Shown piece by piece: positions 21,905 to 32,874 of a stretch of 64,000 nt of DNA. The stretch comes from Curvularia sp. ZM96 (Eukaryota; Ascomycota; Dothideomycetes; Pleosporales; Pleosporaceae): NCBI GenBank assembly GCA_022457065.1, contig JAJGBQ010000008.1, forward strand, positions 62,001-126,000, in the 5' to 3' direction. Under the pieces are notes generated by a model. That model saw only the letters and a program-made list of their open reading frames with translations, made no database searches and was not told the origin of the DNA. The translations under genes were made by a program, and so were the position numbers. Numbering within the stretch: position 1 is the stretch's first letter; the number at the start of each line of letters is the position of its first letter.

Positions 21905-22489
21905 CCCTACAGTGAATTGAAGAGTTCACTATCTACAAGATCGAGATGGAAGCGAATTTGGTAAATAACATAGAATAGCGAGACTAATCATACAAGAAAA
22001 CAGAAGGTAGGCCACAGAGAATGATGTGTTAAGCGATTGAGAGCAGCCCCACAATCAGGATGTCACGTTGGGCGAAGCCCTCGTATCGCATAATAGCTTA
22101 CTTTAACTCTTGATCCACTTTCTGTCTCCTGTGTTGCTAGACGAAAGTATTGTATGTGGGCCACTAGTAAGGGGTGACACGGGCTGGGGTAGAGAGTAAG
22201 AGCTTTACTGTATATGGTGTAGCTTCCGTCAAGACTGCTCAGAACAGCCCGGTATTTCTCTTTGATAAATCAAGAATAGAGGCATCCGAAGAAGTGCCTA
22301 ATCGTCATTTTTAGCGTCTCCACGTAGGAATTTTTTGCCGGTAATCACAGTACGTAATTGACACGTAATGGTACTATGCTCAATAGCGTTTGTACTATCG
22401 GGCCGGCGGGACTGTCGGAGATTCATGCGGTTCAGGCAGGGTAAGCGCTAGCCAGTGCAGGAGGGAAACAAAGTATCAACAAGGGACCG

Positions 22490-22755
22490 TACACTCTCAT
22501 GCAGCTTCCGGTTTCTGTAAGCAGGCGATCTCTGATCCCACACTATGTCTCTGTCGCCTAGTGGTAATCTTGCCCAAATAGTATTAGTTTCTGTCAGCGA
22601 TGCGTCTTCTTTCGAACTCTTAGACCAATCAACACACCAGGTTTACATGGCTTAACTCTTTTTGGACAAGCGTACACTGGGCGGGTCCGTGTCCTGCGTG
22701 GGATGACAATTGAACTATGTGCGCAAAGCGGAAGCTGCAAGTGCATGAGAGTGTA
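22490..22755. repeat. MITE family 1, copy 3 (266 bp, inverted)
   Basis: Starts TACACTCTCATGCAGCTTCC and ends GCTGCAAGTGCATGAGAGTG. It is in the opposite orientation to copies at 10994 and 16752. It lies about 130 bp upstream of the protease gene start. Confidence 0.7.
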
Positions 22756-22885
22756 TTGTCCTGGCAACTAACTAGTTAATTAGATGTATTAGATAAGTCG
22801 GAATTGACTGTCAATGTGATAAAGAAGGGTGTTTCGCGTATTCAATAGGTTCCATGTCCTACTGTTTCCCATATCTTCACCTCAG

Positions 22886-25739
22886 ATGACAATGCGCATT
22901 CTTATTTTCATCTGGGCGATTGCGCAAGCGTTATGTGTTCTAGCCATCGAAGAAACACAGCGTACTGTTGAAGTGTTTCCAGAGCTCTTCATTGCTGAGC
23001 TTAAAGCGGACTTTGTAAAGTTACCTGTAATTCTTCGCATTGCAGGCGCTCATACATGCTACAGGCAATCGAGACATTTTTTAGTGAGGTCAGGGCAATC
23101 GGAATCGACACATCGAAGCGACTAGGATTTGAGTCACCGTTCTTCCATGGAACTTCATTCCAAGTCAACAGAGTTGTTGATGGCACGACGAGGCCTTCGG
23201 AAGCCATCATGAAACTCCCGGGGGTCAAAAACATATGGCCGGTTCAACACCATACATTACCAGACTATGATACGAAGTGGGTAGGCACCGAGCCATCTAA
23301 CTTAAATCCTTCTCTATTCAAAAGAGATGTGATAGGAAACTATCCACCTCACGTCATGACACAGATCGATAGATTAAGGGCCGATGGAATTACTGGATCT
23401 GGTATTAAAATTGCGGTTATCGACACTGGAGTGAGTATTCGCGTGGAAAAACACGTATCCACCACTAATTTTGTGCGAAGGTTGACTATTCTCATTATCT
23501 ACTCGGTGGTTGCTTTGGAAAAGGTACGCTAAGAAAGGTGATTGCACTGATGAACACTAACTTGTTCGAAAGACTGTGTGGTGGGCTATGGGTTTGATTT
23601 TGTTGGTGACGAGTACAATGGAAAGAATACACCAGTTCCCGATCCGGAGTATGTCATTCATCCCACAACTGGATACTACTGAGTGCGTGCTAACGGTATG
23701 TTTTTATCAGCCCTATGGACTGTTCAGGACATGGAACCCATATTGCTGGTGCCATCGCAGCAAAGGAAAATAAATTTGGGTTTGTTGGAGCTGCTCTTGA
23801 TGTTACTATCGGTGCTTACCGTGTCTATGGGTGTACTGGGCGAGGTGTCACAACTGACGTTCTCATCGCCGCATTTACGAAAGCCGTTGAAGATGGTAGT
23901 AATATTATTACTGCTTCTATTGGCGTTACTGGCGGTTGGCCTTATGACGCATGGACTTTAACAGTTGAACGAATCGTCGCTGCGGGAGTTCCCTGCATAC
24001 TGTCTACTGGAAATGAAGGCCAGGGTGGTTTGTTCATGCCCGGCGGAGCGGCACATGGCAAGAACGTTGCATCCGTGAGCTCATACGACAACACCCAGAT
24101 TCCCACTTTTTGGTCCACGGCAAAGTATACAGTGGATGATTCTTCAGAAACGCCATTCTACTGGACTGCTGGTGACCCGGCCAAATGGACCAATCTCTCC
24201 CTTCCTTTAACGGCGTTAAGTTATGATTACAACAACTCAAATGACGCATGTAATAGCCTTCCAGGAAACACGACGTACCTTTCTGGTTCCATTGTTCTTA
24301 TCAGGAGAGGCAATTGTGATTTTTCTCAGAAAGCTGCAAATGCTGTGGCGAGAGGTGCTCGATACATCATCTTCTACAGTAACACTGAAAGTGTCTACTC
24401 ACCTGAGATGACTACAGACGGTCTGCTTGGAACTGGAATGATTTCAGCCGGCCAAGGTAAAACATTCATTGAAAACCTCAAGAATGGGTCGAAAATTGTG
24501 GTTAAGATTACTGATCCCGCTAATGCGGCCCACCATGTAACCTTCCGAACGAACAACTTGACTGGCGGATACGTTAGCACGTATGCTAGCTGGGGACCAA
24601 CATTCGAGCTCGACGTTAAACCACAATTTGGCGCACCCGGAGGCTGGATACTGTCCACTTATCCAATTGCCAAAGGCGGTTTCGCAGTACTTTCAGGAAC
24701 CTCAATGGCATGTCCTCTTGTAGCAGCTGCCTACGCGCTAGTCGCCCAAGTTAGACAAACATTCGACCCTATAACTTTGAGAAACGTCCTCTCAGCAACC
24801 GCAAAACCAACAAACTTCAACAACGGTACTGCGACCTTTCCTTACTTGGCACCGGTTCCTCAGCAAGGTAGTGGAATGATCCAGGTGTACGATGCCGCAC
24901 ACTGCACTACGCTTCTATCCACATCGAGCCTGTTGCTAAATGATACAGCGCATCTTATCAATTCCACCAGATTCTATATTCGCAACACTGGAGATGTGGG
25001 TATTGTATACCACTTGAGCTCCAAACAAGCAGCCACAGCATACACCTTGCCATCCAATAGCATATATCCTGCAAACTTCCCTCCAGCGCTATCAGAAGGC
25101 CATGCGGATATTCGGTTCTCTGAACATGCCATCACTGTGTCAGCTGGTCAGTCTAAACTAGTCGAGATTTCCATAACACCCCCATCTTTGGATGTTGCTC
25201 GCCTTGGCGTCTATTCCGGATTCATCACTATTGATGCGACAAATGGCGAAACACTTTCTCTTCCGTTCTTGGGAGTATCTGGGTCTATGCGGAACGCAAC
25301 TGTTCTCGCGAAGGGCTTTTTATCCAATTCAACGGACGCTAAAGCTTCCCCAGTTTTGAATGGAACGCACTATGAGCTCGTGGACAGTGAACTCATGCGT
25401 AATGATTCCAAGCTTGTCATTCCAACTATTAGCGTTACTCTAGCCCTTGGTTCGCCCCTCCTTAGAGTCGATGTGGTTCCTTACTTAACCTCTAATTCAA
25501 GCAGTAAGCTTGTATTGGGCATTATCAGCTTAGGAAGTATCAAGGGATTTCCGAAAAGATATCTATCAAGGGGGCAAGATAGCTGGTCTTGGACAGGTCA
25601 GCTGGATGATGGATCTTATGTGCCGGATGGCCAGTATAAACTACTCATTAGAGCGCTTCGTATCTTTGGAAATCCGGATAATGAGGATGACTATGACAAG
25701 GCAGAGACTGTATCCTTTAGCATCAAATATCGTAACTAA
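22886..25739 (+). CDS. Secreted subtilisin-like serine protease (S8), one frameshift
   Basis: The start MTMRILIFIWAIAQALCVLA is a signal peptide. A propeptide follows, then a peptidase S8 domain with the full catalytic triad: Asp in IKIAVIDTG, His in SGHGTHIAGA and Ser in SGTSMACPLVAAAYA. A PA-like insert lies between His and Ser, and a long beta-rich C-terminus with many sequons follows, as in fungal Vpr/C5a-peptidase-like subtilases. Several short introns interrupt the region 23020-23712. In the propeptide the frame shifts at a run of six T (23077-23082). One T fewer would keep NRDIF and SEVRAIG in one frame. This is either an assembly error or an early break. Subtilases are common near RiPP clusters but not proven members; a role in precursor processing is only inferred. 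Confidence 0.75.
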
Positions 25740-25988
25740 TTAATATGAGATGCGTAATAACTAACTAATGATAGTTAGTTGCAAATGTTGATGATGTCCC
25801 TATGGCGGATCACAGAGTTCGCAACAAGCAAGTCAAGCAAGTTTCAAGGCTGAACTTGACTTAACTATTTGGCACGACTTTTGAATAGAATAATACTCGT
25901 TTGACTTGTGGGTCATATTACTAGAACTTACTTGATAAACTTGAGTAACTTGAATGATTTTTAGAGGCAAAATACGTGTTGATGAGTA

Positions 25989-27073
25989 ACGTATCTGTAT
26001 AGCGAGTCGATCAGTAGACCGAAGCGATCACTCTGCCAAGACCCCGCCAAAATCACCACCATTATATGACTTTTACAATGAAACCATAATAGTAAATAGA
26101 AATTCTAGTAAGCTATTCTATTCAGAATCTATCGCTTCTACTTGCTTGCATGTGCGCGAGTTATGCCCTACCTCGCTACAGCGTCTACAGTGCCTTTGCG
26201 ACGGCTCGCCCACCTTAGCGCGCGCTCTCTTCTTTACCTTCTTCCTATCACTACGCGCCCTAAACTCTCTTAAAGCTGCTAATCGCTCTTTCTCCTCTAC
26301 TATTAGGGTCCCTTTCTTTTAAACCCGCTTTCATGCGATTTTCGTCGCGTGGCGGCTTAATTAGCTGTCTTAAGCTTAGAGACTAGGGTGGTAAATGGGT
26401 ATATGGTACCCGTCGCGGGTAGGGGTAGGGTACAGGTACTTGGCACGCGGGTGGGGGTAGGGTTGGGTTACTTGGCAGTGAGGTAGGGGTAGGGTTGGGT
26501 GACTTGGCACGCGGGTGGGGGTAGGGCTGGGTTACTTGGCGTGAAGATAGGGGTAGGGTAGAGGTAGGGTAAGGGGTACCCCCTAAGGTTCTCTCTAAAG
26601 TCATGAGGTCATAGATATATATTACGTTTCACGTGACGTCTATATAGCTGTAGTAGACCTACTTAGAGGTCACGTGAGATTAATTATCACAGTAATTTAT
26701 CACAGTAAGACCCAGTTGGGTACCCTCTACCCTACCCTATACCCGTACGCCAAGTACCCAACCCTACCCCTACCTTCGTCTTGGCAGATTTTAGCAACCT
26801 CACCCCTACCTCTACCCAAGTCTTGGCAACCCTACCCCTACCCTACCTCCACCCATTTGCCAGCCTATTAGAGACGCGTTTCTGCGCCAACACCAGCTTC
26901 TGCGCAATAATCGCAGCGCCTTTAGCTAGCTTTTTAAAGGTAACTACTATACTTGTTAGCGAACTATCTATATGCCTCTAAATCCTCTGCTTTACTAGCG
27001 TCAATTGCGACCTAGGTTCTAGAGTGTTGCTTAGGGTTTGCGACAGCTAGGGTAGATCTTCTATAGCAGGTGG
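25989..27073 (-). pseudogene. Decayed pogo/Fot1 copy, split by a hAT-type MITE
   Basis: From 25989 (ACGTATCTGTATAGCGAG) the sequence is a terminal repeat of the 60133-62005 pogo family, followed in reverse by its transposase C-terminus, including the zinc-knuckle region at about 26140-26230. Homology breaks at 26383 and resumes at 26876, running back to about 27073. The 26384-26867 interval is a separate insertion. The N-terminal two thirds of the transposase are absent; an LTR begins at the break. No open frame survives. Confidence 0.75.
26384..26867. mobile_element. hAT-type MITE with C-rich subterminal repeats, 8-bp duplication
   Basis: The 484-bp element starts TAGGGTGGTAAATGGGT and ends ACCCATTTGCCAGCCTA (imperfect inverted repeats). 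It is flanked by TTAGAGAC at 26376-26383 and 26868-26875, an 8-bp target duplication as made by hAT elements. Both arms carry many copies of GGGTAGGGGTAGGGTTGGGT (left) or its complement (right), separated by CTTGGCA words. It was inserted into a pogo copy, so it is the younger of the two. Confidence 0.85.
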
Positions 27074-27502
27074 TGTTATTAAGAGTACACCTCGACTAGA
27101 AGTAATATATGACTTCTAATGTCAAGGCTCTTAGGTTGGTTTTCGCGGATGAAGCAACAGGGTGATATGAACAGTGTCTCTGCAAGTAACTATTGTATTG
27201 TAGGTACTTGTACTCGTAACTTAAGTTGAATACATCGAGCCATAAGGGCTCAATGCCTATTCCTATATACCTATGATGCTCGTAGCCCTCGGTCAGAGGA
27301 GTCCGAGGATTACTCGGTGGCTTATGTACGAGGAGCTTTCCTCTGTGGCTTATGTACGAGGAGTCTGCCAAGACCCTTCCTCGTGCATAGGAGTCCGAGG
27401 AGGTCACGTGACACTGACCCCCGCGTTACATATGGCTCCATCGACTGGGCGTCGATGTTCCTTAACTTAACCGCCGTGCCTCCTTCCTTCAGGTTCGTAA
27501 CA
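27074..27502 (-). repeat. LTR, minus orientation
   Basis: The minus strand starts TGTTACGAACCTGAAGGAAG and ends ACTCTTAATAACA. About 170 bp of its 3' half match the LTR at 28055-28486 (for example the words CGCGGATGAAGCAACAGGGT and ACTTGTACTCGTAACTTAAG, read on plus). The two LTRs are inverted to each other. The left side interrupts the pogo remnant; flanking 5-mers (GGTGG and CCGAC) do not match, so this copy was rearranged after insertion. Confidence 0.7.
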
Positions 27503-28011
27503 CCGACTCGCTTGTGAAACACGTTAATCTTACTATCAACAAATCTAAAACATTCGCTAGCATCTATTACCACTTCTGGAACAAGTTTCACTATTTTAGC
27601 GTATATGTCTGCCAAAATCTGTATCGGTAAATCTCTTCGCAGGCTACTATCTCAAGCCGCGCAAAGACCACGTACTAGGCTCAAAAACCTCTTCATCGCA
27701 AGGATATACAGCTTTTAAAGAGCCCCTAGAGCCTAAACTTTATGCATGTCTCGGTGTTATCACGGAGGCGGAGGTTGCAATCACGCCACAGTGCTCGTAT
27801 GACCATCTGGAACGTTCCGTAACTAGGCCATCGCAACGTTAGAATCTACTAGCTCGGTGTTTCTCAAAGTCCTATCCGCGCAACTAACAGGCAAAGAAAC
27901 ATATAAAAGGACATCTCTGTAGCCAGAACTTACAGCGTCAAACTATCAATTCCTTCCTTCAACTATCAACATCGTAACACAAAATAGTCTATCCACCCAC
28001 CTTACAACAAG
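27503..28011. other. Unknown fragment, then upstream region of the RALF-like gene
   Basis: 27503-27615 (minus) reads MADIYAKIVKLVPEVVIDAS..., possibly the end of a gene cut by the LTR at 27502; it is too short to identify. A TATAAAAGG motif at about 27902 lies about 110 bp before the RALF-like start and is a plausible TATA box. Confidence 0.35.
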
Positions 28012-28673
28012 ATGAAGTTTTCTAGCACCATCTCTTTCGCGCTCTGCGCCTTCCTGTTACGAACCTGAACGACGAGGGCAAGAGCAGAAGTTAAGGAAGA
28101 GGAATCTCAGTGTCCCTCTCTTGCGACCCTCATTCAGGCCAGCCTATATGAGCCAATGACGTGTGTTCCACAAGGCTTGGCGGAACGCCACCATGGAACA
28201 AGTCACGTGTGTTCCACATGTATCACGAAGTTCCACAAAGTACCACGCGTAGAACATAACGAAACAATATGGAACAGTGGAACATAACCTCAGTATATAG
28301 GAATAGGCATTGGGCCCTTATGGCTCGATGTATTCAACTTAAGTTACGAGTACAAGTACCTACAATACAATAGTTACTTGCAGAGACACTGTTCATATCA
28401 CCCTGTTGCTTCATCCGCGAAAACCAACCTTAGAGTCTTGACACCAGAAGTCTTATATTACTTCCACTCAAGATCCACTCTTAACACTTCCTTGCAACCG
28501 CCACAGCGCTCCCCGTCGCTGAGCCTCAAGTCATCGGCTATGGAGCCCTTGGCCATGATGTGACTCCCTGCGGAAAAAATGCCGGCCAGAACTGCCGACC
28601 TGGTGCTCAAGCGAATCCTCCCACTCGCGGTTGCAGTGCAATTACTCAATGCCGTGGTGTCTCTGGTAAATAG
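28012..28673 (+). pseudogene. Fungal RALF-like secreted peptide gene interrupted by a solo LTR
   Basis: The 5' part (28012-28054) encodes the start of a signal peptide, MKFSSTISFALCAF. A 432-bp LTR then interrupts it and gives a stop after four more codons. The second part (28487-28673) completes the hydrophobic segment and encodes a short propeptide (LPVAEPQVIG) and a peptide with YGAL, four cysteines, CRPGAQANPPTRGCSAITQC and a stop. The YGAL motif, four-Cys spacing and the CRPGAQAN and RGCSAIT blocks are hallmarks of RALF (rapid alkalinization factor) peptides, known in plants and in some plant-pathogenic fungi. Frame and 5-bp duplication show that the coding region is otherwise undamaged. 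The break is a single, clean insertion; the intact form cannot be translated from the start codon. Confidence 0.85.
28055..28486 (+). mobile_element. Solo LTR with CTTCC target duplication
   Basis: Begins TGTTACGAACCTGAACG and ends CCACTCTTAACA. The 5-bp CTTCC is present at 28050-28054 and 28487-28491, the expected retrotransposon target duplication. There is no internal retroelement DNA, so it is a solo LTR left by LTR-LTR recombination. It is related to the inverted LTR at 27074-27502. Confidence 0.92.
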
Positions 28674-28733
28674 ATTATTGGTGTCTATAATGAAGTGAGC
28701 CCCCCCCCCCCCGTCCCAAAAGCAAAAAAAAAT

Positions 28734-31700
28734 CGGCAAATTTCCGCCACACCACTGCTTGGCGTAATAATTTCCCATCTACCACCGTTTCAAATACACT
28801 ACCACACACGTGACGTTAGCTTGTAAAATATCCCAAATGCCACTGTTTCTATCCCACATGCCACCGTTTAAAGCCTCAGCTAACGGGCACTTAGCCGCCT
28901 ATAAGGGGTTTAAAAATAGCGAATCTAACGCCCCTAAGGGAAGGGTATAGGGCTTATGCAACCTCTCCCCAAAACTCCAAACATGACCGACCCTAAGAAC
29001 TGCTTCTCTGATAATCTATTATCGGCCTTTAACCTCACAACAGATTGTTTAGACTCAACAGAACTACCTTATCGACGAACACTACTACGATAAGCCTGAG
29101 AAACGCTGCCCTACACGCTCTTGGGTAGTAGACAAAGACAGTAGTAGTTTTATATAAAGAGAAGGGTTGAAAATTGCAATGTATAGTAGATCTAAATCTT
29201 TCTATAGTCTCACAATTGGCCTATTCGAGCTCTTTTTCTTGATCGCGTTGATAGGGCTGGAGGCTCTTCGCTTTGGACACTAATCTCTCCACTCGCCATA
29301 GGTCTTTTGTCTCTACTAGGTGGACTTGATGTGACATTATGGGTAATATGTGGAATAGAGCTAGATGTCGCGATTGTAAAAGTATCGTTCGTAATAGTAG
29401 AATCCATATAAGTGACTTGTAAAGCGGCTAGATCTACTTGAGAGCCGCTGCTACTTTGCTGTTCATCGTCTAGCCGTAGCTGCTGATCTACAGTTGGCTG
29501 GAAGACTGGCGGTTTAGGAGATGTGGGCCGCAAGGTTGAATGTTCTACTTCCGCTGTAGATGCCTGTGCCATATCAGGTTGACCGTCTTCGTTGTTTCGG
29601 TTCTCGTTCACTGCTTGCCTAGCAGCTCCAATTCGCTGAGTCTGGTGGCGCTCTCTTATTGCCTCGATTTCTTTGAGGGATGCTTGTATAGCTCTGATCC
29701 GTTGCCACAAGGTATCGTGCTCTCTTAAGTCTAGAGGTTGGGAAATGAAAGATAGAGTAGACACGGTTTGATCAGTAAGTTGAGATGATGCCTCTTGATT
29801 AGATATAATCTGTTCGGGACAGCGCTGGATAGGTGTAATCTGAATAGGACGATTTGAAGCATCCGGGTGTTGTTGGAAATATGTTGCGCCTGATTGATAT
29901 CGGTTTCGAGCCTCATCCTGTTGCTCCTTCCGACAGTTTGGTGATGCTAGATTTCCAAGTCTCCGGGCCTCTGTCTCCCGGGTCCTTCGCTTCATCCTTT
30001 TCTGGACCGGACGACCTCGCGAGGGAGCATAAGGAGGTGGCTTTGTAGCTCCATCAGGTTCGAGATCGTCCAGTAAAACCGGTAACAGAGAGTATTTATA
30101 CTGCTCACGGTACTCAGATATCTCGTAGAACTTGGCAATATACTTCTCGGGTTTAGTATTAAAGAACCGACAAACGGCAATCGCATGTCTACAAGGAATT
30201 TTGTGATCCTGGAAAGCGAGACAGGAGCATTTCTGAGCTTTGAGCTGGACGAGACGAGTATTCTGGTCCCCTGGGTTTGCTCGGTATGCTAGAGCTACCA
30301 TATTCTCGCGCTCTTGAGGAGTCACAAGGTACTGGTTACTCTCCTCAAGCTCTTTCTGGAAATATGCCATAGCATAGTTGGTATACTTCTCGTCTTTCTG
30401 GGGGCTATGACGTCTTTCGTAAAATTTCGACATCATATATGTCCATATATGATGTAGTGAATGGAGAATCGGTAATTCACGGGCCTCCTATAGCTTAGTC
30501 TTAGTCGGAATAGAACAATAGGCTTTCTAATAAATTCACTTACCATCCATGCACTATTTATCGACTCGGATATATTAGAACAAGTTTGACCAAACCGTGG
30601 GAAATCGACTAGTGGTGCATGTGATGTTGCGTAGTGCTTTGCATCGAGTTGATCCAGGTAGTGACGCGCAGGAGCAGAAAGAGACTCAATCTGATCCAAA
30701 AAGGCTTTAAATTTAGCCTTAGTCTCGACTAGACAAGCAGCTCTGAATATCTTCTCAACCTTTCTTCCAAATTCGTTTCCAACATTCTCTGCAAGATGTT
30801 GCGTGCAGTGATAGTGGAAAGCCTTTGGTAAAGCCTCTGCAACAGCTGGAACTAGACCTTTTGCTCGATCGCTAACGATTGTAAGATGCTCAAAATCGTC
30901 TCGTTCTTTCTCGGTAGTATCAAGGTTGTCGAGAAAGTATTCTCTGAAACCTTGTAGAAAGCTGAGCCACGATTCTTTAGACTCGTTTCTAGCGAATCCC
31001 CACATTAATGGTAGGATTTCCTCGTTAGCATCAAGTGTTGTAAGAATAAGAAGAACTACGTTCTTTTCTGACTTCATATGGGCACCATCAACACAGATAA
31101 ACTGTCGGGAGTGCCAAAATGCATGAATACAAGCCCTCGGTGCTACATAGCACCATTCAAAGGATCCATCATTATCCGTCGAAATAGCAGCGTTCGCCAT
31201 CGAAGTAGCATAGTCTCCTTCGTCGTTCACATCTATATCTATATCAAGCCCGTTATTCGTGATTGTCCGAAGGAATGGAAGGATGAGCTGGAAGGACTTC
31301 GTCTTGTCCATGAAGGCACTCTTTTGGATCTCCTTCTTTGCGCGCCACGCTTGTAGGTACGATATCTGATTTGAGTGCTGAAGTCTTTCAGCAGCCTGAA
31401 TCTGGCGTGGCCTCGTCCGAAAGTCGCTCTTAACCATATCTCTTTGTCGGTGGGCAATGAGCTTTGCAGACCTTGATGCTTTCCAATCTTGATGGGAGCT
31501 AAGATCGCAGGTGTGAGGGACTAATTTCCGAAGCTCAAATTGATCGGATCGATTCATATAAGCGACCCGGAGGAAGAATTTGCATCCAGTTTCCTCGCTC
31601 GAGCGGCAGATAGCGTGAAATCTCGTCCGATCGCTGGCAGCTACTTTGAATGAAAGTCTCTGGGTCACCATAACGTGAAGAACCGACTCTTTTGCTTCAT

Positions 31701-32131
31701 CAATTGACGCGAATGTCTGTCCGATAAATAGAGTACTAGGCAAATCCCTGGAGGATGCCATCGTAGTCAATTGTCGCTAGATTTTGTGTTAACCTCGCGT
31801 TAGAACGCGTCGACTCTTTAATCGCGTCAGACGCGTTATGAACCGTCACGGCTTTAGCCGGGCGCTGAGTCTGACGCGGATAACAGGAAGCCCCACCACC
31901 TAACACTAAAAACAACGACATTATACAGACTTTCGTGTAAAACTAGTTTGTCTACTGCCTAGAAGAGTCTAGGGGAGGTGCGAAACCTACTAATAAGACG
32001 GTGGCATGTGGGATAGAAACAGTGGCATTTGGGATATTTTACAAGCTAACGTCACGTGTGTGGTAGTGTATTTGAAACGGTGGTAGATGGGAAATTATTA
32101 CGCCAAGCAGTGGTGTGGCGGAAATTTGCCG
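28734..32131 (-). mobile_element. MULE transposon, copy 1 (3398 bp)
   Basis: The ends are long terminal inverted repeats, over 120 bp, starting CGGCAAATTTCCGCC and ending GGCGGAAATTTGCCG. It carries one spliced transposase gene. A copy of the same length and the same predicted proteins lies at 51025-54422. Neither copy has a recognisable target duplication: the flanks here are AAAAAAAAT on the left and CCCAGAAGT on the right. Confidence 0.93.
29210..31770 (-). CDS. MULE transposase, copy 1, two exons, 834 aa
   Basis: Exon 1 is 31770-30544 and exon 2 is 30487-29210, with a 56-bp intron (GTAAGT...CTATAG, phase 0). Splicing restores continuity through SINSAWMEARELPILHSLHH. Domains in order: a FAR1/WRKY-like N-terminal DNA-binding part (about 1-130, CRSSEETGCKFFLRV and HTCDLSSH), the MULE DDE core with FICVDGAHMKSEKN and TIVSDRAKGL (two catalytic Asp), a C/H region YHCTQHLAENV, then the SWIM zinc finger CSCLAFQDHKIPCRHAIAVC. 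The C-terminus is low-complexity and ends in a basic RSRKRARIGQL. The frame is intact, so it may be active. The predicted protein is the same as that of copy 2. Confidence 0.92.
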
Positions 32132-32874
32132 CCCAGAAGTACCATGTATGGTCACGTGGTTGCCCACTGACTAATAACGCTGTATTTAAACTTGCTCTCA
32201 GCATCATATATAACACAACACAATATACTTCTCAACTACTCAACTGCTTACAGTACTATCCTAAAGATATTAGGACAGACAATTCCCGCCGGGAATTGGC
32301 TTTTTTCTAGCCTGTGCGTTACTGGGATATTATAATCTAGTAATACCCTTGTCAGATTGTGATTGGTTCTCAAGGATGGGTGAATAATAGATGGATTATT
32401 GATTTGATCTATGTTCTTGTTCTGTCTGATCTGACCCACGCTGATCCAAAGGGGTTGGATCGCGGTGGTTCGTGCGCGCTGACTAATCCGACTGATCCAC
32501 GGAATCCGGGTGCTCCGATCCACACCCGAATTCTGTCCACCACCCGAAATATGCCCATATTCTGACAACAATATATTGAGATACTTTTAGAGTGAGGGCT
32601 ACCTCCTAAAAGAGATACGATACAGAATTTAGCTCCTAAGTAGCCAAAAGGTGCTTTGTAACCACTAAGTTGACCGCTTTATCAAGCGTTATTACATTAA
32701 TCTGATCTCTTAAGGGGTAATTGGTATAGACAACACTCGCTGCAAATCTGACTTGGCCTTTAGTACAACCCCAACTTCAAGAAATTTGGCATGTAAATCA
32801 ACAGACGTAATCGATATTGCATGCCCGCTAATTGGGATATCCGTTAGCGCAGTTACTAAAAAGCGTGAACACTC
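32132..32874. other. Intergenic with one MITE
   Basis: Contains the 218-bp MITE at 32350-32567. The remainder shows no gene. Confidence 0.4.
32350..32567. repeat. MITE family 3 (TGTCAGA ends), copy 1
   Basis: Starts TGTCAGATTGTGATTGG and ends CCATATTCTGACA. It shares internal words with 34715-35057 (GTGCGCGCTGACTAATC, CGGAATCCGGGTGCTC). Terminal inverted repeats are short. Confidence 0.6.

Noticed and set aside
26383..26604. Pro-rich minus frame (73 codons)
   Set aside because: It is the translation of the MITE's GGGTAGGGG array.
27322..27615. 97-aa minus frame as a gene
   Set aside because: Two thirds of it is LTR DNA; only about 38 codons are outside the LTR.
30433..31770. MULE frames as two separate proteins
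   Set aside because: A GTAAGT...CTATAG intron joins them in phase 0 and restores the family sequence.
28734..32131. A target duplication for MULE copy 1
   Set aside because: Flanking 8-10 mers on both sides were compared and do not match, also when shifted by a few bases.
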